In this document: positions 5,848 through 11,210 of the stretch, piece after piece | Position numbering within the stretch: position 1 is the stretch's first letter | Layout: the number at the start of each line of letters is the position of its first letter | Assembly: GCA_016287035.1 (NCBI GenBank) | Contig: JAEEVI010000133.1 | Location: 1 to 11,210 of the forward strand | From: Bacillota bacterium | Lineage (GTDB): Bacteria > Bacillota > Clostridia > Peptostreptococcales > Anaerovoracaceae | DNA: 11,210 bases | Direction: 5' to 3' | Translations under genes and position numbers: made by a program | Notes under the pieces: generated by a model | Told to the model about the DNA's origin: nothing | What the model saw: the letters and a program-made list of their open reading frames with translations, nothing else | Database searches by the model: none

Positions 5848-6786
5848 CTACTGCCTTTTGGACAGTTCGTTATGATATTTCTCGGCGTTCCTGCAGTCCC
5901 TCGATATCTGCTCGAGGAGCTCTCCGAGCCCTGAAAACGTGCGTTCGGGGCGCGTCATGAGCAGGAACTCGACCTTGATTGGTTTACCGTATATATCTTT
6001 ATGAAAATCGAACACGTGAGTCTCCGCGTTCTTGGCGAATTCGCCTATCGTGGGCTTGTTCCCCACGTTCGTGACGGATCTGAAGACCTCTCCGTCTATG
6101 TGTGTAAGGGTAACGTATACTCCGTTCGGAGGCAGCGCCATCTCGCTGCTGAGCGAAAGGTTGAGCGTCGGAAAACCGATGGTGCGCCCTATCTGATTGC
6201 CGTGTACCACGACGCCGTCGATGCAGTAGTTCCTGCCGAGGAACCGCGCGGCCGACCGCATGTCGCCGGAAGCGATGTACTTTCTTATAAGCGTGCTCGA
6301 TACCGGAACGCCGTCTATCTCGACCGCCGGCACTATCTCGGCCCTGCAGCCGGCCTTCGCGCAGAGCTCTTCGAGCAGCGCCGCGTCGCCTCTGCCGTCC
6401 TTGCCGAAGCTGTAATTGAAGCCGCATACGATGCCCTCGGCGCGGAAAGCGTCCGTCAGATACTTCCTGAAGAAGACCTCCGGCGGCATGTTCATCATCT
6501 CCTCGTCGAAATCGGCGTAAACGAGTATCTCTATGCCAAGGCCGGCGAGCAGCCTCTCCTTTTCCCGCGCCGTGACGATCTGTTTTACGGCAGGTCTTCC
6601 GGATATGACGTTCGCCGGATGGTTCGCGAACGTGAACACGCACGGAGATGAACCGGTCTCTTTCGCCAGAGCGACGCACCTCTTTATAAGAGCCTGATGC
6701 CCCGGGTGGACGCCGTCGAAATTCCCGAGCGCTATCGTCACCGGCCCGGATCGCGCGGACCGGTCTGTGCTTTTATATATCTTCAT
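5848..6786 (-). CDS. ribF: Bifunctional riboflavin kinase / FAD synthetase
   Basis: A 312-aa protein that phosphorylates riboflavin to FMN and then adenylylates FMN to FAD. The N-terminal FAD-synthetase (nucleotidyltransferase) domain shows GNFDGVHPGH (21-30, the HxGH-type nucleotide-binding motif), FTFANHP (51-57) and SSTLIRKYI (163-171). The C-terminal riboflavin-kinase domain shows GFPTLNL (204-210, with the PT(x)N metal/ATP motif), NGVYVT (221-226) and GNKPTIG. The length is normal. The ATG at 6786 overlaps the truB stop by 14 bp and has no good SD (an AGGA lies about 18 nt upstream), so translation is probably coupled to truB. The ribF location after truB is conserved in Gram-positive bacteria. 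No riboflavin riboswitch is visible. Confidence 0.97.
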   Translation of the reverse strand: MKIYKSTDRSARSGPVTIALGNFDGVHPGHQALIKRCVALAKETGSSPCVFTFANHPANVISGRPAVKQIVTAREKERLLAGLGIEILVYADFDEEMMNMPPEVFFRKYLTDAFRAEGIVCGFNYSFGKDGRGDAALLEELCAKAGCRAEIVPAVEIDGVPVSSTLIRKYIASGDMRSAARFLGRNYCIDGVVVHGNQIGRTIGFPTLNLSLSSEMALPPNGVYVTLTHIDGEVFRSVTNVGNKPTIGEFAKNAETHVFDFHKDIYGKPIKVEFLLMTRPERTFSGLGELLEQISRDCRNAEKYHNELSKRQ

Positions 6787-7651
6787 CTTTGAACACTTTT
6801 TCTATCCTGCCGTCCCTCGCCGTTCCGAGGAACCGGTCTTTGCAGAACACAGCCGTAAGAAAGCCGTCCTGAGGCGGAATATCCCTGTTCCAGCGCGGAT
6901 CTCCGTTGAGAAAGAGCTCCGCTTCCTCGTCGCCGATATCCGTCCTTAAAAGGCCTTTTACGGCCGTCCGGGGCGGAAGAAGGCACGCGAGCGGTCCCCG
7001 TTCCCTTATCTCATCGAGCGTTACCGCGTCCGCGAGGGAAAAACCCGCGGCGCCGGTCCTGACGAGAGCGCTCATGCAGGCGCCGCACCCGAGCCTTTCG
7101 CCCGCGTCGCTGCAGAGGGTCCTTACGTACGTGCCTCTGGAGCACTCGACGTCGAACGTGAACTCGCTCCTTTCGCGATCGAAAGAGACGAGGCTTATAG
7201 AGCTGATGGTTATGCTCCTGGGCTTCCTCTCGACTGCCCTGCCGCTTCTGGCGTACTCGTAGAGCTTCCTGCCGCCTATCTTTACGGCGCTGTACATCGG
7301 AGGCAGCTGCTCCGACGTGCCGAGGAACCCGGCGAGGACCTCCTCCACGGCTTCTTCCGTCACTTCCGCGGCTTTACCCGCAGATCCTCCTTCGAGCTCG
7401 TTTCCCCAGATATCCTGGGTATCGGTGACGATCCCAAGCCGGGCCGTGCATCTGTATGTCTTGGGAACGCCGTCCATGTATTCTATGAGCCTCGCGGCCT
7501 TTCCCACACAAACAGGAAGAACTCCCGTCGCGTTGGGATCGAGAGTTCCTGTATGACCGATCCGCTTTTCCGCGCAGATCTTCCGGAGTATCGCGCAGCA
7601 GTCCATCGAAGTATAGCCTGCTTCTTTGTTGAGGACTATTATCCCGTTCAT
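6773..7651 (-). CDS. truB: tRNA pseudouridine-55 synthase
   Basis: A 292-aa enzyme that isomerises U55 to pseudouridine in the T-loop of tRNAs. The catalytic Asp is D38 in GHTGTLDPNATGVLPVCVG (residues 32-50, the TruB signature). Other family marks are the N-terminal GIIVLNKEAGYTS (3-15), TDTQDIWG (76-83), PPMYSAVK (117-124) and RGTYVRTLCSDAG in the later part. The C-terminal section (about 230-292) fits the small TruB C-terminal/PUA-like domain. The frame is open upstream to 8080, but the ATG at 7651 gives the standard N-terminus. It overlaps the TGA of the DHH gene as ATGA. No SD is visible, which is consistent with translational coupling. Confidence 0.97.
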   Translation of the reverse strand: MNGIIVLNKEAGYTSMDCCAILRKICAEKRIGHTGTLDPNATGVLPVCVGKAARLIEYMDGVPKTYRCTARLGIVTDTQDIWGNELEGGSAGKAAEVTEEAVEEVLAGFLGTSEQLPPMYSAVKIGGRKLYEYARSGRAVERKPRSITISSISLVSFDRERSEFTFDVECSRGTYVRTLCSDAGERLGCGACMSALVRTGAAGFSLADAVTLDEIRERGPLACLLPPRTAVKGLLRTDIGDEEAELFLNGDPRWNRDIPPQDGFLTAVFCKDRFLGTARDGRIEKVFKDEDI

Positions 7652-8622
7652 ATATCGGTATGTCTGGCGAGCTCGGCTTCGACGGCCGGCACCAGGATAT
7701 CTATAACTTCGTCGAGCCCGCAGCTGAAGCTGCAGCCAGCGGCTCTGACGTGGCCGCCTCCTCCCAGAGGCAGCGCCACGGCCGCAACGTCGGCGTAATC
7801 CTTCGCGCGCATGCTCGCCCTGTAATTGCCGTCCTGCTGCTGCTTTATGAATATGGCTATCTCCACGCCCTCTATGCTCCTGAGTATGTCGACGCAGCCT
7901 TCCGAGTGTCCGGGAACGGCGCCGCACATGTCGAGCATCTCCTGCGTGGCGTACGACAGGCACGCCTTTCCGCCGGCGAAGAACCTCGCGCGCTTTATGA
8001 TCTCCGCTTCGAGCTTTATCTTCGGGAACGGCTTGTTCTCGTACAGCATGTTGCAGAGCCTGGAATGATCTATCCCGCATCCGTACAGCTCCGCTATCGC
8101 GGCGTGCGTCTCAGCGGTGGTGTTGGAATACTTAAAGCAGCCGGTATCCGTGATTATGGCGACGTACAGGGCCTCGGCCTCCTCCTTGGAGGGCGTCCTT
8201 CCCATCGCCCTGAAAAGATCGAGTATCATCATCCCGCACGCGCTGGCGTGGGGATCGTTCATAATATGCTTCACGTCGAAAGGCTTCGTCTTGATGTGGT
8301 GATCGATGCAGAGCCTTACGGGCGTGGCCATGAAGGTGTCGAGCCTTCCGGGGAGCCTTCCGTCCTCTCCGCAGTCGACCGCTATGGCGACTTCGGCGGA
8401 GAAGCCTAAGGGATCCATCACGAAGAACGGACAGTCGAGAAAGCTAAGGTATGCCGGCAGCTCGTCGCCGAGGTATATGCGGCACTCCTTTCCCATTTCG
8501 GAGAGCATGCGGGCGAGCGCGAGGCAGGACCCCGCGCCGTCTCCGTCGACGTTCACGTGCGGATAGAGCATGAACGTCTTTCCTTTATTCAGTTCTTCGA
8601 TTATATCTTTCCAGTCGTACAT
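7648..8622 (-). CDS. DHH/DHHA1 phosphoesterase, NrnA-like (nanoRNase / pAp phosphatase type)
   Basis: A 324-aa protein of the DHH phosphoesterase superfamily. The DHH domain shows HVNVDGDGAGS (22-32, metal-binding D26 and D28), AVDCG (81-85, D83), the name-giving DHH (107-109) and IITDTGCFKY (156-165, D159). The C-terminal DHHA1 domain carries GGGGHVRAAG (287-296). The architecture and length match NrnA-like enzymes, which degrade 2-5-mer oligoribonucleotides and dephosphorylate 3'-phosphoadenosine 5'-phosphate. Some relatives act on cyclic dinucleotides or linear pApA instead, so the substrate is inferred. There are no transmembrane, PAS or GGDEF parts, so it is not a GdpP-type enzyme. The ATG at 8622 shares one base with the rbfA stop (TAATG) and there is only a weak SD, so coupling is likely. 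Location between rbfA and truB is typical of Clostridia as I recall; Bacillus lacks the gene there. Confidence 0.92.
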   Translation of the reverse strand: MYDWKDIIEELNKGKTFMLYPHVNVDGDGAGSCLALARMLSEMGKECRIYLGDELPAYLSFLDCPFFVMDPLGFSAEVAIAVDCGEDGRLPGRLDTFMATPVRLCIDHHIKTKPFDVKHIMNDPHASACGMMILDLFRAMGRTPSKEEAEALYVAIITDTGCFKYSNTTAETHAAIAELYGCGIDHSRLCNMLYENKPFPKIKLEAEIIKRARFFAGGKACLSYATQEMLDMCGAVPGHSEGCVDILRSIEGVEIAIFIKQQQDGNYRASMRAKDYADVAAVALPLGGGGHVRAAGCSFSCGLDEVIDILVPAVEAELARHTDI

Positions 8623-9005
8623 TAGTCTTCTTTTTCGATGTTCAGACTGTCGATCAGGCGGTCCATCTTAAGGCCGTATTCGTAGCTGCTGTCGAGCTTG
8701 AATATCAGATCGGGAACGTGGCGCAGCTTTACGGCCTTTCCGATCTCGGTGCGCAGGAAGCCCCTGCTCCGGGAAAAAGCCTCGACGATGCCGTTTTTTT
8801 CGGCTTCGCTGAGCTCTTTGCCGTCGCGGCCGATCGCCGTGAGATATACGGTCGCGTAGCTTCCGTCGCCGGAAACGTCCACGTCGTTTATCCCTATGAG
8901 CCTGTCCTTAAAGCCGGGATCCTTCAGTTCTCCGCGTATGAGCATATCGCCTATGAGCTTCTGTATCTCACCGCCGAGCATGCGCGGCCTGTATGATCTT
9001 CCCAT
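8622..9005 (-). CDS. rbfA: Ribosome-binding factor A
   Basis: A 127-aa single-KH-fold protein that binds the immature 30S subunit near the 5' end of 16S rRNA, aids late maturation and is needed for cold adaptation in model bacteria. The family pattern is clear: RPRMLGGEIQKLIGDMLIRG at the N-terminus (6-25), VDVSGDGSYATVYLTAIG (42-59) and the C-terminal block GFLRTEIGKAVKLRHVPDL (82-100) followed by the acidic SSYEYGLKMDRLID. The ATG at 9005 has AAGG about 5 nt upstream and lies 1 bp after the infB stop. Coupling to IF2 matches the conserved infB-rbfA operon. The length is normal. Confidence 0.96.
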   Translation of the reverse strand: MGRSYRPRMLGGEIQKLIGDMLIRGELKDPGFKDRLIGINDVDVSGDGSYATVYLTAIGRDGKELSEAEKNGIVEAFSRSRGFLRTEIGKAVKLRHVPDLIFKLDSSYEYGLKMDRLIDSLNIEKED

Positions 9006-9006
9006 A

Positions 9007-11210
9007 TTACCTTTCGACCTCTTCCATCGTGTAGGCCTCGATGACGTCTCCGACCTTTATGTCGTTGAACTTCTCGATGCCGATGCCGCATTCGAAGCCC
9101 GTGGCGACTTCCTTCGCGTCGTCCTTGAACCTCTTCAGCGACGATACGACGCCCTCGTGGACGACTATGCCGTCGCGCACGAGACGCAGCTTCGCGTTTC
9201 TCGTTATCTTGCCTTCCGTGACGTACGCGCCGGCGATTATGCCGACTCCGGGCACCTTGAAGGTGTCGCGGACTTCGACCTTGCCGAGGATGACCTCCTT
9301 GAACACGGGGTCGAGCATGCCCTTCATGGCGGCCTGGATATCGTCGATTATCTCGTAGATTATCCTGTACGTCCTGATCTCGACGCCGTCGGCGTCGGCC
9401 TGTGCCTGTACGGCGGAGGACGGACGGACGTTGAATCCGATTATGACAGCGTTCGAGGTGTTGGCGAGCATGACGTCGGACTCGTTTATCGCGCCTACGC
9501 CAGTATGTATGATGCGCACCTTTACGTTCTCGTTGCGCAGCTTTTCGAGGGACTGCTCCAGAGCTCCGACGGAGCCCTGAACGTCCGCCTTTATGATGAG
9601 GTTGAGCTCCTTGACCTCGCCCTCCTCCATCTGGCTGAACAGCTTCTCCAGAGATACGGAGGCGTTCTTGGCGAGGACCTCCTCCCTGAGCTTCTCCTTG
9701 CGGCGCATCGCGATATCCCTGGCGGTCTTCTCGTCCTTTACGGCGTAGAATTCGTCGCCTGCCTCCGGGACCTCCGTAAGACCTGTGATCTCGACGGCTC
9801 TCGAAGGTCCTGCCTTGCGGATCTGTTCGCCTCTCCAGTTCGTCATGACCCTGATGCGGCCGGCGGCCGTTCCGGCGACGATGGCGTGGCCGGCCTGGAT
9901 CGTTCCGTTTGTTACGAGGAGCGTGGCGACAGGTCCTCTGGACTTGTCGAGCCTCGCCTCGATGACGGTCCCCTGGGCGAGCCTGTCGGGGTTCGCGCGC
10001 AGCTCGAGCATCTCTGCCTGGAGAAGTATCATCTCGAGCAGCTGCTTTATGCCTTCGCCTGTCTTGGCGGAGACGGGGACGCAGATCGTGTCGCCGCCCC
10101 AGTCCTCGACGAGGACGCCGTGGTCGGCGAGATCCTTCTTTACGTGGTCAAGATTTACGCCGGGCTTGTCGATCTTGTTGATCGCGACGATGATAGGAAC
10201 GTTCGCAGCCTTGGCGTGGCTTATAGACTCGATAGTCTGAGGCTTGACCGAGTCGTCGGCGGCGACTACGAGGACGGCGATATCCGTCACGTAAGCGCCT
10301 CTGGCGCGCATGGCGGTGAAGGCCTCGTGGCCCGGGGTGTCGAGGAACACGATGCGCTGACCGTTGATCTCCACCTCGGAAGCGCCGATGTGCTGCGTGA
10401 TGCCGCCGGCCTCGCCGGCAGTCACGTTGGTGTTTCTGATGGCGTCGAGCAGCGAAGTCTTGCCGTGGTCGACGTGGCCCATGACGGTGATGACGGGCGG
10501 ACGCGGCTTGAGATCGGATTCGGTGTCGTCGGGTATGTCGAGGCCCTCCTCTTCGGGCTCCTCGTTGACCTTGTTGACGGCGACCGTAACGCCGAGCTCC
10601 ATTCCGAGCAGGACCGCGGTCTCTTCGTCGAGGTTCTGGTTTATGTTCGCCATGATGCCCATCTTCATGAGCGCCATTATGGCTTCCGACGTCGTCCTTT
10701 CGACCTGCTCGCAGAAGCCCGCGACCGTGATAGGCACCTGGATGACGACGCTTCCCGCTTCGAGGGTGCTCTCGAAGAGCTCCTCCTCGTCGGGCAGCTC
10801 GGGCTTATTGTCCTTGTATTTGCTGTGCTTGTTCTTCCTGACGCGGGAAAGATCGGCAGGGATAGCGTCGAACTTGTCGCGCTTGTCCACGCGCTGCTTC
10901 TTCTCCTTGCGGCCGCCCTTGGCGCCCGAGGACTGATCGCTGCTTGCCGTGTAAGCGACAGAAAGCTTTCCGCCTTCCGTTCTGCGGCCGGCGGGAGCGG
11001 GACGCTGGGAGACGTCCTGCTTTTTGCGCGGAGGCTGACCGGTCTGTCCGCCCTGATCCGGTCTCTTTCTTCCGACGAATTCCTTGGGTTTTCTCTCCTT
11101 GGGCTTCTGGTCCTCGTGGCGTATCACATTGCTCGGAGTCACGGGCTTTACGGGCTCGTCGGTGCCGGCCTTGCGTATGATCTTGATGCCGATGCCGGGA
11201 GTATAGTCGA
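9007..11210 (-). CDS. infB: Translation initiation factor IF-2 (5' end outside the window)
   Basis: The GTPase that places initiator fMet-tRNA on the 30S subunit and promotes subunit joining. The frame is open to the window edge, so at least 733 residues are visible and the N-terminus is missing. The GTG at 11142 is internal: upstream codons continue in frame with a basic IF2-like linker. Counting from that GTG, residues 1-125 are a Lys/Arg/Gln-rich disordered linker, 129-185 an IF2_N-type domain, and 215-380 the G domain with G1 GHVDHGKT (222-229), G2 GGITQH (246-251), G3 DTPG (268-271), G4 NKID (322-325) and G5 SAK (358-360). Domain II and the C-terminal domains follow ([29 protein letters not shown] near the end), including the fMet-tRNA-binding region. 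The stop lies 1 bp before rbfA. Upstream, outside the window, one would expect nusA and a YlxR/L7Ae-type gene. Confidence 0.98.
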   Translation of the reverse strand, partial: DYTPGIGIKIIRKAGTDEPVKPVTPSNVIRHEDQKPKERKPKEFVGRKRPDQGGQTGQPPRKKQDVSQRPAPAGRRTEGGKLSVAYTASSDQSSGAKGGRKEKKQRVDKRDKFDAIPADLSRVRKNKHSKYKDNKPELPDEEELFESTLEAGSVVIQVPITVAGFCEQVERTTSEAIMALMKMGIMANINQNLDEETAVLLGMELGVTVAVNKVNEEPEEEGLDIPDDTESDLKPRPPVITVMGHVDHGKTSLLDAIRNTNVTAGEAGGITQHIGASEVEINGQRIVFLDTPGHEAFTAMRARGAYVTDIAVLVVAADDSVKPQTIESISHAKAANVPIIVAINKIDKPGVNLDHVKKDLADHGVLVEDWGGDTICVPVSAKTGEGIKQLLEMILLQAEMLELRANPDRLAQGTVIEARLDKSRGPVATLLVTNGTIQAGHAIVAGTAAGRIRVMTNWRGEQIRKAGPSRAVEITGLTEVPEAGDEFYAVKDEKTARDIAMRRKEKLREEVLAKNASVSLEKLFSQMEEGEVKELNLIIKADVQGSVGALEQSLEKLRNENVKVRIIHTGVGAINESDVMLANTSNAVIIGFNVRPSSAVQAQADADGVEIRTYRIIYEIIDDIQAAMKGMLDPVFKEVILGKVEVRDTFKVPGVGIIAGAYVTEGKITRNAKLRLVRDGIVVHEGVVSSLKRFKDDAKEVATGFECGIGIEKFNDIKVGDVIEAYTMEEVER

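Noticed and set aside
7652..8080. Upstream extension of the truB frame giving a 435-aa protein
   Set aside because: The extension is an out-of-frame reading of the DHH gene, basic and low in recognisable structure. The ATG at 7651 gives the standard TruB N-terminus and an ATGA junction.
11140..11142. GTG at 11142 as the true start of infB
   Set aside because: The frame continues upstream to the window edge with IF2-linker-like residues, there is no SD, and IF2 proteins are normally longer at the N-terminus. An internal second start cannot be excluded.
1..11210. Search for mobile elements, CRISPR repeats, tRNA/rRNA genes, attachment sites, riboswitches and defence genes
   Set aside because: Nothing by eye: no spaced direct repeats, terminal inverted repeats, tRNA-like cloverleaf or transposase/integrase motifs, and coding density leaves only short gaps.

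Overview
This 11.2 kb window is a dense, entirely minus-strand stretch of bacterial housekeeping genes. The gene content and order (infB, rbfA, a DHH phosphoesterase, truB, ribF, a small ORF, rpsO, pnp, an M16 peptidase, dut, dgt) point to a Gram-positive anaerobe of the class Clostridia. A DHH/NrnA-type gene between rbfA and truB, and an M16 peptidase plus dut after pnp, resemble clostridial arrangements as I recall them. The DNA is moderately GC-rich and avoids the codons TTA, CTA and TCA. I cannot name a genus. No mobile element, CRISPR array, tRNA, rRNA, prophage gene or defence gene is visible.

Read in the direction of transcription (high to low coordinates), the layout is as follows. 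Block 1 (11210 to 5590) is infB (5' end outside the window), rbfA, the DHH phosphoesterase, truB, ribF and a 79-aa hypothetical gene. Spacings are +1, -1, -4, -14 and +18 bp, so this is almost certainly one operon with translational coupling. Block 2 is rpsO, with its own near-consensus sigma-A-type promoter (TTTACA, 17 bp, TAATAT), a leader of about 80 nt, and a strong intrinsic terminator after the stop. Block 3 is pnp, with an odd purine-rich leader carrying repeated AAGG motifs, followed by a second intrinsic-terminator-like hairpin. Block 4 is the M16 peptidase, dut (GTGA overlap) and dgt. The next gene lies to the left, outside the window.

The genes fit together as translation initiation and ribosome maturation (IF2, RbfA, TruB, S15), RNA decay (PNPase, and a DHH enzyme that may clear the shortest oligoribonucleotides), flavin cofactor synthesis (RibF), and dNTP pool control (Dut, Dgt). 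All recognised proteins have near-normal family lengths and intact key motifs.

No intergenic stretch exceeds 300 bases. The largest gaps are about 130 bases on either side of rpsO, and they hold the promoter, leaders and terminator listed below. I did not find a convincing new system. What deserves a second look is modest: the small gene between ribF and rpsO, the rpsO and pnp leaders, and the hairpin between pnp and the peptidase gene.
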